From NCBI RefSeq assembly GCF_036711975.1, contig NC_091970.1:4905501-4969500 (forward strand): a stretch of 64,000 nt of DNA, given 5' to 3'. Source of the stretch: Onthophagus taurus (taxonomy: Eukaryota; Arthropoda; Insecta; Coleoptera; Scarabaeidae). The notes beneath the pieces were generated by a model. It was not told the DNA's origin. It saw nothing but the letters and a program-made list of their open reading frames with translations, and ran no database searches. Each line of letters starts with the position of its first letter. The first letter of the stretch is position 1. The position numbers were made by a program, and so were the translations under genes. Shown in pieces: positions 10,082 through 21,900 of this stretch.

Positions 10082-13000
10082 TTAAATAATTAATGATTTA
10101 CAATCTGTAATAGAAATAGCATGATTAATAGCTTCTTTAATTTTTTCTTCAAGGTGTGGAAGAGCTTTGTTTCGAAGGTTGCCAATAATCCACGACCTCA
10201 ACCTGTCGCGGAGCCAACTCAAAGATCCCAAACCTGAGATATCGATATCGATGTCACTGAAACAATTTGAGTCATTTCAATGGATCGGTGAGTCAATACT
10301 GTTTATTAAAAGAATTAATTTTAAAGTCGCTTTTATATTAAATCCGACTACTTGGAGGGTGTATTTGGTTCAAGAAGCAACTCGCTTCAATTTTGTAAAA
10401 TCGATCGAATTTACTGGGATGCAACTAATTGAGTTATCTTAATGCAACCCATATTTATCGATTCTCGGGCGCAAATTAAAAATATCCGATCGTATAAAAG
10501 CGATTAACACAAACGAAACGGAAAAAATTATTCGTCCTTGACATTTTCTCTCTCCCACAACATCAATTATTTAATTATTTAATGATTACTTATATTTAAC
10601 TTACTTCACAGTTCGAACTTGAACCAGATCAATTTGTGGGTTACATTTATTTTGGTCTTTTTGTATGGTTATTTTCAAAAATACTTTACTCCTATAGATA
10701 CTCGATTTCAAACTCCCCTCAGAAACCGAATCCGAATACATCGCTTTATAATACGGGTAAATAAACTAAAAAAAAATTAATTAACCCAAAAAAAAATAAA
10801 TAAAAAAATTTCGTTATACTTTAAAATCTCTTAATCTAACTTGCCCATAAACAACCAAACAGTTTTTATCTTCATACAAATTCGCTTGAGTTAACCTAGT
10901 TAACGTAGATAAATCAGAAATTTCTCCTTGCACGGTTTCTAAGGATCCCTGTTGAGTCCCCGGGGGTCTACTTTTAAATACAACGCTTAGACTTGGCACG
11001 TCGATTGTTAAATAATCTTTTTCGACCAAAAACGTTTTGGCCGTGCATAAAATCGAGTCTAAAAGGCGATTCGCCCTTAAATACAACTGTCTTGAGTAAG
11101 CCCTAAAAATAATTTCTTATAGAAATCTAATTTAAAATAAAATTAAATCGTTTTTACTTCATCTCGTCGGGGTCGTCTAATAACAATTCGTTAACGGAGA
11201 ATTCTACTATAACAGCTCCGAGTTGTCGGTGTAAGATGTTCGTTAAAATGTCTGTTAATTGTACCCAGAACATATTAACTAAAGTTTTTTCTGGAAATAA
11301 AATTAATTTAATTTTTTTTGCTTTTGGTTTTATTTATTTTTCACCTAAATCTGATTCAATCATTTCGTTGTCGACCTCTAAACCGTCTTCTTTAAAATAA
11401 GATACCTAAAATTAATACAAATTATTTTTTTTTTTAATAAGTAACTGTCAATTATAATTTTTTTCCTGTGTCTGTCAAATTGATGTGAAGTTGGAAACGG
11501 TTGGCATGGTTAACAGGGGAATTTTGTGTTTTTAGGTTTTGAAATTAATTTGTGTCATAATGACATTTAAATTTTTAATGTTTATACAAAAATAATTAAA
11601 ATAAAATAAATATCTATTTCAACAAAATATCAAAGAATGCGTTTTAATGTAGTAAGATTTAAAAGAATGAGCAATGACTTCCAGAAAGAAAAGTTGAGTA
11701 TGGTTTGAGTTAGGTTAGTTTTGTTTACAAATGTCAATCAACCTGACAAAAATATTGGGTAATGTTACGATAGGTCAGTTTTGTTTGAACTTCAATTACA
11801 GCGTGAAGGAATGTTGGTTTTCTATTTTACCCCAATTATAGCGTGAAGAAAAATCCAATTAAAGCGTGAAGGAATGTTAAGACAGAGGTAGTTTTCTTTT
11901 GAACCCTAATTATAACGTGAAGGAATGTTAGGGTAGGTTAGTTTTGTTTTGAACCCCTATTACAAAGACGCACGGCTAAACCAGCATTTTTCTAATTCTA
12001 GGTCTAGTGCTAACTCTAGAAAGGTTCTAGTTTTAGTTTAACAAAAATACATTAATCTGACATAATAACAAAATTAAGTTGGCAATATTGAACATTTAAT
12101 TCTTGATCTGTCATTTTCACCAAGGTTAAACGTCAATTTAATATTGCCAAAAGAAACGACATTTCTAATGTGTCTACATTAGAAAACGGTAGCAATGCTG
12201 GCAGCTCACCATGAAAAGCAGGAAACAATGTGGAACAAGACGATGAAACACAACTCATAAAAGGAGAGGTAGAAAAATGTTTAAATTCAAACTTGACTGT
12301 TTTGACAATGACAGTTTGCAAGTTAACCTTAAAGAATATCAAAAATAAATTTAAAAAAATACTTACTCTCAAAATAATTTCGCTTAAATGATATTTTAAA
12401 TCATAATTTTCCACAACGAAAGAATCCTCTTTAATATGAAGCCCTGCTTTTCCATCACAATTTGTATTTTCTAAAACTACTCTGTTAAAAAAAATTTTTG
12501 TCATTTAATTTCTTTACTTATTTAAGGTTAACTTACGCTATTTTCCCGACATGGGAAATCGGTAAAATTTTCTGTAAAGTCTTATTAGTAACTTCGTACT
12601 CCCCTTCAATTTTTAATTGCCCCAAACTTAACCCCAAATTAATCGTTAACATCGACAAATCAACGTCCATTAAGTTTATTCGAAAATCCGGCGTTTTTAC
12701 TAACTTTAAATTTCTTAATTCTCTACAAAAAAAAACTAAATAAATAAGGATAAAAAATTATTACGATTTTTTTTTGAATTAATCAGAGTTGATTTCCCTT
12801 GGGGAGAGTATCTTAAGTTGAAAAAGATTTATTTTGAAAGATTGCTTAAAACGCAGTGAACAAATGGGTGCCGAGAAAAAGGGAAAGAAATAAAGTAAAT
12901 AATAAAGCAAAACGAATACTTTTGGATGCGCAAAACGGAAAGTTGGTGAAGATAAATTTAAAAATCGTTGGCAAACTCCATTATTAGCGACATAACCTGG

Positions 13001-15080
13001 CTAAATTCCAAATGATACAAAACTTACATTATTGTATTATCAATAGTAACGAAAACATCGTCTAATTGATGTGGAAGGTAACCAATTTTCATTTGAGTAC
13101 GTACGCCCTCATTAATAAAAGCCTAAAAATTAAAGAAGATATAAAATAGAAAATTAATTAAAAAGTTTTTTACCCTTTTTAAATTTTCTTCGAAATTCGG
13201 TGTGATATTATCCAAGAGTTTCCTTAAATTATCCGACATCTCTGAAAATAAAACGATTTTGTTAACAACAGCCGTATTTTTAAAGTTGTAAAATGTAAAA
13301 CGATAAGAAATACTCGAGTTATCTTTTAGAGATATACTAATTGCAGCTGTTAAATTTAAAAATTCGCGCCAAAGCGCTTGCGTATCCAGCTGTAATCTCA
13401 TACCACGCGTATTTTATTTACACATGTCATTCTTTGATCAAAACATGAAAATAAATAAAAAAAAATTATTCACTTACTGACATTAAACGAGTTATTTCCT
13501 TTATTTAATTTATTTGTTTATTTAAAATATTTTCTTTAATAATTAAAAAGAATTTTACATTCTGCTTAGTTGGCGTCGACTACGTTTACCGTTTCGAAGT
13601 CGTGGCCTCCTTAAAGTTTACTTTCTACTAAAAGTTGTTATTACAAAAAGGTTCCATCTGTCGGATTAAATCTCATTTATATTTATTTAAAAATTATTAA
13701 TTTTAAACATACCGTTTTAGCAATGAAAATTGAATTTACATTAAATTTACCGTTCGATAATGTTTGAATATATACTAATTCATAATTAGGTGCACATATT
13801 TTGAATAAGTCGTTGATTAATCCGAAGGTGTATACATAAAAGCTTTATATTAAATTATAATCCGGATATAGATTAATATCGAAATAACACTTTGCCGGAA
13901 CAACTAATTAACGCGTACATTCGCTTCACAAAGAGGATAATTTAATGACAATTTATTAAAAGATTCTCAAAAATAAATCATGATTATGACAGTAAAATAT
14001 AAATTAACGTTTGACAATAAAGTACTGATAAGTCTGAATAATAAGTGAGGAGAATTTGAAATAATCACCGTCATCATCGGGAGAAAGATTTTTTTGATTT
14101 ATTTGAAATTGCATAATCTAACATAACCTCAACGATAAACGTCAAAAAATATACAAGGTTTAAATACGTTTAATAACGTAAAATTGTATTATTTTAGGTA
14201 GGAATTTTAGTAACATTTCATCTGCGAGATGCTTAAATTGTGTTGAAATCTAATTTAAGAAATGATCAGATTTTTTAAATAATAGGTCCAAAATACAAAA
14301 AAGGAATAAAGATGCCTCGGCAAATAAAGATAACATACAAATGCAGAGATTATCTATGTATTTCGTAAGAATTTAAGCTTCTACTCACTTCTACTTCAGC
14401 AGCATAACTACTGAAAATTTACTATATTGGCTATATTGAAAATTTGATTACTTACTTTATCTGTCATTTCTTAATGTTTGAGGTTATCTTTATGTCAAAT
14501 TAAATAATATGAATCAAGGTCCATTGAGTATTGGTTACAAGGTTATCCAACTCGAACAAATTAACGTTGACGGGGTGAGGTGGGAAACATGACGTCATAT
14601 GAGGAAAAATATAACAATATAATATCACAATATAAATTTTTAATATAAATATAATAATAATATTTATGGTAATAATTATTTCAAAATTAAACAAGTGTTA
14701 TTAAACTCAAGAAATAAAGAGTTTGTGTTGGTTTAGGTATAGGTGTAATTTATATTTCATAAATGAAAACGGAAATGACAATTCTTCCAATGACGTCACA
14801 ACAAGGCCTTTGCGGAGGGGATACGTTCATAACAACAGTGTTCATAGAGAGTTGGATAACTTTATACAGTATGTTTACTCAACGGACCTTGGATATGAAT
14901 GAAATAAAATAGTAATAGAAAGTTATGCAACTCAAAATACAACTGCTTAATATTTGACGTTTAAACAATATACAAAAATTATCAACATTAAATTAAATAT
15001 GAAATACCTTGACAAGATGTTAATGAAAACACCCCTAAAACCACAAAAATTACTAAATTACTTTTTTTAACATTCGACAT
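10082..15080 (-). CDS. Secreted protein with two tandem JHBP/takeout-like domains, 449 aa
   Basis: Ten exons join in phase: 15008-15080, 13174-13241, 13028-13122, 12537-12722, 12367-12481, 11345-11405, 11158-11290, 10820-11102, 10605-10765 and 10082-10256. Residues 1-23 are a signal peptide (LVIFVVLGVFSLTSC core). Residues about 24-225 look like a juvenile-hormone-binding/takeout domain: the LGLSLGQLKIEGEYEV and KILPISHVGKIAVVLEN pattern is typical. Residues about 235-449 form a second copy of the same general architecture (LRANRLLDSIL, VRLRDFKFIYPYYK, ending in helix LGSLSWLRDRLRSWIIGN). Known members bind hydrophobic ligands in haemolymph or cuticle and are usually about 240 aa with one domain; the group-7 mite allergen fold is an alternative family name. 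Ligand unknown. Introns 1 and 5 are long and carry repeats. Confidence 0.85.
11700..11960. repeat. Tandem repeat related to 8961-9270, opposite orientation
   Basis: Irregular array of AGCGTGAAGGAATGTT and TTAGGTTAGTTTTGTT blocks, the reverse complement of the sub-repeats at 8961-9270. It lies in intron 5 (11406-12366) of the JHBP-like gene. Confidence 0.7.
11985..12165. repeat. Hairpin repeat family A, reverse orientation
   Basis: Contains TTCTAATTCTAGGTCTAGTG, TTCTAGTTTTAGTTTAAC, AAGTTGGCAATATTGAAC, GGTTAAACGTCAATTTAATA and GAAACGACATTTC, the reverse complement of the family-A body. Inside intron 5 of the JHBP-like gene. Confidence 0.65.
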
Positions 15081-15435
15081 TTCTCCACAAATTTTTTATT
15101 GTTAAGTGTTTATGTAACAAACTTCAAATGAGAACTGTTTTGTCTAAATTAAATTTATCATCTTCTTTGGCACGATCAAGAAATACGTAAACAATTCTTA
15201 TCGCTTTGGCAAAACAATTTTAACTTAATAAAAAATGATGGTGTTAAATTGGTTGCATAACTATCACAATAATAATTTGATCTAAAAAATTCAATTTTGT
15301 TATTATCAATTTGATTATCAAGCGAATACAAATCTTATCAAGTTAATATTGATAACTTACCGTCAGTTAATAAACGTCATCCACACACTGTGCTTCATTT
15401 TCTATCACTCCACCTAACAAGAAAAAAAAATTAAA
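15081..15435. promoter_or_regulatory. Head-to-head intergenic promoter region (355 bp)
   Basis: Separates the divergent JHBP-like gene (minus) and the coiled-coil gene (plus), so both promoters must lie here unless leaders are spliced. No clear TATA box stands out. A shared bidirectional promoter is an inference from spacing alone. Confidence 0.4.
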
Positions 15436-16434
15436 ATGGTCCGAAAGGGAAACAATATCATAAAAAATCAAAGAAAATTTCCGAAACATCGCATGGCGGA
15501 GGATTTCCTCGATAACATCCGATTAAAAACGCGAGAATTAATCGATTTTTGTAACACCTCCATCGATATTGACTCATTTTTACCACAAAATGATATCAAA
15601 GAAGACAAAGTAAACACTTATCAAAACATTATGTTGTATTTAGAAGTAATATCGCAACAAATTCACGATTTAAGGAGTAAAAACGAAACGTTAAGCGATC
15701 AATTAGTAATTTTAAAAAGTAAAAATAAAAGCGTTGAGGAGTTATGTGAAAAAATCCAGGAGAAATGTTCGCTTTTAAATGATAAATTAGAAACGAGTAA
15801 GCGAAAGATTTCGGTCAAAAACGAAAGAATTAAAAAACAAAATGAAATTTTTAAGGAAAATATTGTTTTGAAAGAAATAATTGTTGAGTTAAAAGAAGAA
15901 AATAATGTTTTAAAAATGAATTTGGAGGATATCGAGGAAGATTATCAACAAGAAAAAGCTTCTTTGGAGGAAATTATAAAAATTAGTGATGAAAATTTGT
16001 ACCTAAATAGTAAAGTTGATATCTTGTTTGATGAAAACAATGCTTTAAAGGAGAAAATTGAGGAAAATTCGTTTAAAAATAAATCGTTGGAAAATTTAGT
16101 GAAGAAAATGAAGCACACTATTAACGAAAGAAACAAAGAACTAAACAATAAAAATAACGAATTAACCATCTTAAAAGAAAAAATTAATAATAACCAAGAA
16201 GACAAATGGAATTATTACGAAGAAAATATAACATTAAAATCGAACGTTTACAAATCGAAAATAACCCAACATAAAAATTTATTATCTCCTTCTTTTATTG
16301 CTTCTCTCCAAGAAGTTTATAATAAAATGGAGGATATTGATAATTTTATTTATGGAATGATGGAGAAAGAAAATGAGACATCTAAAAACATCTTTAAAAA
16401 TGGAGATGTTTACTTAGATATGGTTAAAAATTAA
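15436..16434 (+). CDS. Single-exon coiled-coil protein, 332 aa
   Basis: One uninterrupted ORF from ATG to TAA, preceded by AAAAAAAAATTAAA and followed by an AATAAA polyadenylation signal near 16460. A basic N-terminus (residues 1-20) leads into a short helical region, then residues about 60-265 are almost wholly Glu/Lys/Asn/Leu with heptad-like spacing, that is, a long coiled coil; the tail (KNLLSPSFIASLQEVYNKME) breaks the pattern. I cannot name an orthologue; kinetochore, centrosome or synaptonemal-type proteins look alike at this level. Absence of introns in an intron-bearing region could mean a retrocopy or a testis/germline gene, which is inference. Confidence 0.75.
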   Translation: MVRKGNNIIKNQRKFPKHRMAEDFLDNIRLKTRELIDFCNTSIDIDSFLPQNDIKEDKVNTYQNIMLYLEVISQQIHDLRSKNETLSDQLVILKSKNKSVEELCEKIQEKCSLLNDKLETSKRKISVKNERIKKQNEIFKENIVLKEIIVELKEENNVLKMNLEDIEEDYQQEKASLEEIIKISDENLYLNSKVDILFDENNALKEKIEENSFKNKSLENLVKKMKHTINERNKELNNKNNELTILKEKINNNQEDKWNYYEENITLKSNVYKSKITQHKNLLSPSFIASLQEVYNKMEDIDNFIYGMMEKENETSKNIFKNGDVYLDMVKN

Positions 16435-16721
16435 TTGTGATATTTTTGTATCTAAATGAATAATAAAACCTCTTAGTAACAATAATTTGGGTTATCTATA
16501 AAAATAAAAATAATTTTAAGTATAAAAAAACGTCACGTAGTAATTGTTTTAATTAACGTTATCGGAAATATTTTTTTTTATCGTCGACTTTGAATTTGTA
16601 TCGATTAATGCGTAAAAAAAAGAAAGATTTTCTTTCAAAAAAATTTGTTTAAATTTTATTTGTTCACAGAGAGAAATAAAAATGATCGTTACAAGGCTTG
16701 ATGGGGTAACGAAGAAAAGCG

Positions 16722-19700
16722 ATGACATCCACTGCTTTCGCGGCGGGCCTCATTTTGGTATCCATCATCGGCCTAACCTTAAACATTTATATTTTGGTCG
16801 TGGTGTTACTTACAAGACAGGTTTGTAATTCATTTTGGTTATCAAATTTTTTTAGGTTAATTTTTAATTGTCAAATTGTTTGTGATTAATGATTATTCAC
16901 AAATACGGTTTCTTAGTTGCGTAGCGTGTATTTTAAAAATAAAAAAGAATTAAGTTGGTAATATTAAAAATTTAATTCTTTAGCCGAACGTCTCTAAAGA
17001 CGGCTAAACCCGAATGATTCTAGTTCTAGGTCTACTGTTAGTTCAATAAAGGTATTCAATGATTTAACGCCGAATAACAATTAAAATTTAATGATTACAC
17101 TTACCTGGTCGAATAAATATTAGAGTTCCATTCGAAAACCTACCTCCACTACTCCACTCATAAACGTTTAATCACTAAGTTTAGCCGAATTCCTCGGTTA
17201 ATGAGTTGTAAATATCTAACTTGGTCATTATTCACGCGCTCTATGAATTTATTATTAGTTTAAAATTTGTGCAGATTGATCTTTGTGATTATCCACGAAT
17301 TTAGTTGCTTAGTTACACATCGTGAATTTAAAAATAAAAAAGAATTAAGTTGGTAATATCCGACATTTCTCAAATTTTTTAGGTTAAACGTCAAATTTAT
17401 ACATTTAATTTTAAAGTACGTGCGCTTACACGCTACACTCGGCTAACTGTGAGATCGTAATTATCAATAGAAACGATCACGTTAATTAGAAGTTATTAAA
17501 TTTAAAATTATTTTGTAAACTTTATTACTTACTTTTTTGTGTTAAATACATCTAACTTAATCATTTACATCATAACTTCGTTTTAGTTCAATAAAAATAT
17601 ACAATAATCTAGCGCTGAATAATAATTAAAACTAAAACTAATCTAGAACTAGGAAAATTCGCGTTTAACTGTACGTCTCTAAGACGAAAGAACAACTCTT
17701 TTAGGTTAAACGTCAAATTTTTATTGTTAATAGTAACGATCACCGGATAAAAGATGGCGTTAGTTACACGTTATTAATTTAAACTTATATTTAAATTTTA
17801 ATTGTTCTAGCAGTGAATAACAATTAAAACTAACACCAAACCTAGATATAGAAACATTTGGATTTAGACGTGAGTCTTTTAAGTCAGAATCTCTTCAAAT
17901 CTTTTAGGTTATACGTCAATATTTTAATTCCAATAGTAAGGATCATGGGACAAAAGATGGCGTTAGTTACAAGATATTAAATTTAAAATTGTATTTATAT
18001 TTTGATTGTTGTAGCGCTGAATAACAATTAAAACTAACACTATCATCAGAACTAACACCAGAACTAGAAACATTTGGATTTAGCCGTGCGTCTCTTAAGA
18101 CGGGTAAACCCGAATGTTTCTAGTTCTGGAATCTAGATCTAGCGTGAGTTCTTTTTAAAATTTACCATACTTTTAATTAAAATCATATTTTTCAATATTT
18201 ATTTAATCACTTTTAACATTAATATAATAATATAACTTTTTGTTCAAAACACGACACTTTTATGTATACATTTCACATAAACGTCATTTTGACAAGAAAT
18301 GAATTCATTAGTACCAACCCAAAAATATATTACTATAATTATATCTTATTATATTATAAGCAAAATTTGAAATCAATTTAATTTTTTTCTTTTTAATTAG
18401 GTGTCATCGGCGAACAATTTACTTCTACTCCATTTAGGCGTGGTCGACACTCTTTTGGGGGTCCTCTTCCTGTCGTTTTCCGGGCCCGGATTAACCAAGG
18501 AAAATTGGTTTTCAATCGGGCCACCATGCGCATTCCACGGTTTTCTATTTACGCTCCTTCATCCGTTACTTTTATGGACCGTTTGTGGATTAAACTGTGA
18601 TAGATACTACGCGATCGCTTCTCCACTTCATTACGGACATTTAGTTAACTCAAAAAAAGTTAATAATTTAATTAACAATTATTTCGGATTAAATAATTTC
18701 TGTTTTAGATTCTTCTTGGTTTAGGAGTGGGTTGGACGGTGTCTTTAGCACTTTGCGTGCCTCCCCTTTTTACAATAGCCCCGTATAGATACATCGAGGG
18801 TTTAGGAGCTTGCGCCCCGGATTTTTCGGGGAATGGAACTCTTTGGTATTCGGCCGTTTACACCGCGATAACTCTTTTATTGCCGGCTACGTTAATTATT
18901 TGTTGTAATATGAAGGTAAAGGGGGAAAATAAGAATTTAAACTATTATTTTTTTTACAGACATTCTTTTTTGGTTTAGATTTTGATGATAGCTCGTTATC
19001 ATCGGCATAGAATCGCCTCGGCTATTTACGAGGTTACATTATCAGCCCAAGTTACCATAACGCATCAAAGAAATCCCTTTTTTGTCCCAACCGTGACAGC
19101 TCCTTCGGCGGGTGGGCCAAAATTCCGGGGGAGAAGCGCTTGGTACTCAGTTTTGCAGCTTTTAGGCTCATTTACGATTTTATATTTCCCTTATTACATC
19201 GTGATCATGTGGCAATCATCCATAACATTGTTGTCGCCATCAAATAATTTTCATAAAAGCATCCACCCCCATTTTTTTTCCATTATTTTCACTTTATTAA
19301 CGTGCTCACCTTCAATTAACGGCTTTTTATACGGGGTCAAAAACAAAACGATTCGGAAATCGTTTCAAAATTATTGGAGAAAAAAGTTATCAAAAAACGA
19401 GATGAATCAGGAAATTCAAGCCCGAACTCCATCAACGTGTGGGTCTCGAAGACAATCGTTAACGCCCCTCGGATTCTTATCAAAACCAACGTTACAAAGA
19501 AGGTTATCCGAGGCGCTTTTAGAAGTTCAAAAAAGCCCCCAACGATCAAAAATTAAAAGGATTGCATCGGAATCAACGTGGAAAAAAGATTCCTCGGGGA
19601 GTTTAAACCTTTCCCCAACTAATCCGAGGAAAATAATTCAAGCGAAAAGTTGTAACACTTTGGAAGTACCAAAAATTAGCGACGAATTTTCCGAAAAGCT

Positions 19701-20061
19701 ATCGCAACAACTATCAATGGTTAACGAAAATTCTTCAACAAAACCATCAAATATCCTCCAAAAATTTTTTTTGGTTGAAGATCAACCCCAAAAAGAAATC
19801 AATTCTCCCAAAATTTTAATAACCCGCGCATTTTCAGAGGAAAGCGACAAAAACTCACCCCCAAAAGATATCCATAAAACACATTCCACGACATCTCTAT
19901 TAGAGAAAAAATGGAAATCTTATTTTTACCAACAAGGAGAAGAGGAGGAAGAAAAAACGATGAAACCACTCCTTCAAAGCGAATCAGAACCTTTAAAAGA
20001 GATTTCGGAAAACGGGATAAGAAAAAACAATTTTCAAAAAACCCAGGAAGTTATTTTATGA
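16722..20061 (+). CDS. Rhodopsin-like (class A) orphan GPCR, 548 aa
   Basis: Four exons in phase 0: 16722-16820, 18401-18658, 18709-18915 and 18979-20061. The N-terminus is only a few residues long before TM1, which has the conserved Asn (IIGLTLNIYILVV). TM2 carries the conserved Asp (LGVVDTLLG), TM3 ends in an intact DRY at about residue 100 (GLNCDRYYAIASP), and Cys residues before TM3 and in loop 2 (GLGACAPDF) can form the usual disulfide. TM7 has SPSINGFLYG in place of NPxxY. The third loop is moderate; the C-terminal tail is about 200 residues, rich in Ser, Lys and Glu. An upstream in-frame stop supports the start. Ligand and subtype not recognised. Intron 1 (1.6 kb) is packed with hairpin repeats. 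Confidence 0.88.
16930..17115. repeat. Hairpin repeat family A, GPCR intron copy 1
   Basis: Contains AAGAATTAAGTTGGTAATAT, AGCCGAACGTCTCTAAAGAC and CCCGAATGATTCTAGTTCTA, landmarks of family A, inside GPCR intron 16821-18400. Confidence 0.65.
17330..17680. repeat. Hairpin repeat family A, GPCR intron copy 2
   Basis: Starts with the repeated AAAAATAAAAAAGAATTAAG stretch also seen near 16935, contains TTTTAGGTTAAACGTCAAAT and a diverged body, and ends near AACTAATCTAGAACTAGG. Confidence 0.55.
17690..18150. repeat. Hairpin repeat family A, GPCR intron copies 3 and 4
   Basis: Two adjacent copies: TTTTAGGTTAAACGTCAAAT with AAAAGATGGCGTTAGTTAC near 17755, and TTTTAGGTTATACGTCAA with AAAAGATGGCGTTAGTTAC near 17953. 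The second ends in the foldback GGATTTAGCCGTGCGTC / AAACCCGAATGTTTCTAG around 18080-18125. Confidence 0.65.
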
Positions 20062-21690
20062 AGAATTTCAATTTATTTTTTCAATGTGATGTCTCTATGT
20101 GATACAATGTCCGTTCTTCGTTTAGATATAAATCAATTATGGATGTCCAACGGTAGATCGACGAACAATAAATAATAAATTAATTAAAATAGAATTAGAG
20201 CACTCGTTTTTCGATGTCTACAGGGTACAACCAACAATCAAGAGGAAATTTAAAAACAGACAAATAAGCTATGTATATTTGTTACATATCCCAAGCAGTA
20301 TTAAATTATAATTAATAATAATCTATACGTTCGATGGAATCAAACAGAATAAAAGAATGTATATTTTATTTTCTGCAATGAATAAAAAAATGCAATATTT
20401 ATTTGTATATTTTACGAATCCTTTAACTAATCAGAAACGTCAAAATATTTGAGGTTAAGTTATTAAGTGTTTATAAACACAATAAAGATTGTTTATTAAT
20501 AATCTAAGTCTGGTAAATAATATCTCGATTATGTCCTGATGAGTATATCAATTAATATCATTTATTGGGAAACTTAATTTAAGTTAATTTTAGGTAGTTC
20601 CGATGATTAATATTTTTTATTAATTGAAGCTCCTTTATAAAGAATTGGCGGAAAGAGGAATATAAATAATAAATGTTAATAAAAGGAATAATAAAATGTA
20701 CTAAAAGAAAGAAAAGATGAAATATGATATAATCTTTGCAATTTGAACTGAACCATCAAAATATTTGAGGTTATGTTATCTTGTTGTTTATAAACGTAAC
20801 AGATTTTTATTAATCGTCTGATAAAATATAATACCCTTGATTATGTCGTGCACGATGACTATATCAGTTAATTTCATTTATTGAGAAACTTAATTTTTAG
20901 ATAATTTCAAAGGCTTATTTGGATGTTAAATATGATTAATCAGAGAATAACATTGCAATAATTAAATTATCCTCCAAAAACGAACATGTAAAATATTGAA
21001 AGAAAACGTCTTATCACAAAAAGTGAAGGATTTAAATACTCTTTTATCTTGTTGAGTATTTACTTTATTCTCAAAACTGATGTTTGTTACGATTCGATTG
21101 TGATTCACTTTTTATTCATAATAAAATTAACTAAGTATTAATTCCAAGTCTTTCCACCCAGAAACATTGTTTTAAAAATGTAATTTGCACATAGCTCTGA
21201 GTCAAAACCAAAATCTAAGGTTGCAATATACATAACCTCACCCAACATTATTTACCTACGGGTCATTGATCCATTAAACACAATTAATTTTCCTCAATAT
21301 ACTTGATATTGCGCAAAATTACCCAACATAATCTCACTAAACGTTTTGTACTTACAAGTGTAATGATTTTTTTGCAAAATTTAAAAGACAACAAGATGGA
21401 CACCCACGCTAACAATAATCAACAAAAAAAAAACAAAAAATGTGCTGGTTGCTAAGGTAACCGATTCAAATCAAAGTCGACTGATTAAGCGGGAAATTCA
21501 AATTAAGTTTAAAAATAAATTTATGATTAATCCGATAAATTATTTAATTAAAAAATGTAATTTATTTTAATATAAGATTTTTTGAATTTTTATAATTATT
21601 AAGACGTATTATAGATATTACAAATATGTTAAATATTATTTATCATTTCCGTATGAATTCTTGAAAGTCTTGAAACTCGCGTTTTAAAAA
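20062..21690. other. Intergenic region between GPCR and GGT
   Basis: The GPCR 3' end has AATAAA signals near 20165-20175. The rest is AT-rich with one local duplication (20445-20900) and no plausible gene. An ACATAACCTCA word lies at 21230. Confidence 0.55.
20445..20900. repeat. Diverged direct duplication, about 310-bp offset
   Basis: 20445-20590 and 20755-20900 share, in order, CAAAATATTTGAGGTTA, GTTTATAAAC, TTATTAAT, GATTATGTC, ATATCA, ATTTCATTTATTG/ATATCATTTATTG and GAAACTTAATTT. The copies are clearly diverged. Confidence 0.65.
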
Positions 21691-21699
21691 AAAACGGTT

Positions 21700-21900
21700 C
21701 CCAGATTAACACGATTCATCTTTTGACGCCGAAGGACGCGTGGTCTCGTGAATTGCACGCAAAGAACAACACAGTATTAGCTGGCAAATCGAACAGGTTG
21801 GACTTCTTTAAGGAAACCAACCCAGTAATAAAACATCAGCACAAATAAGTTTTATTCAACGTCTATGACATAATTTAACCTCCAAACTGGTTGCGGTGAA
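21700..21900 (+). promoter_or_regulatory. Probable untranslated first exon of the GGT gene
   Basis: A GC-richer, CG-bearing stretch that ends at a good donor GGTGAAG|GTAAGC. The next plus-strand acceptor with clear pyrimidine tract, TTTCTTTAG|GATAAAAG, lies at about 22936, 15 bp before the GGT start ATG at 22951. Splicing of this leader to that exon is an inference. Confidence 0.4.

Noticed and set aside
12133-12504. 123-codon minus-strand ORF taken as one gene
   Set aside because: Only 12367-12481 is an exon of the JHBP-like gene; the rest reads through an intron and the reverse family-A repeat.
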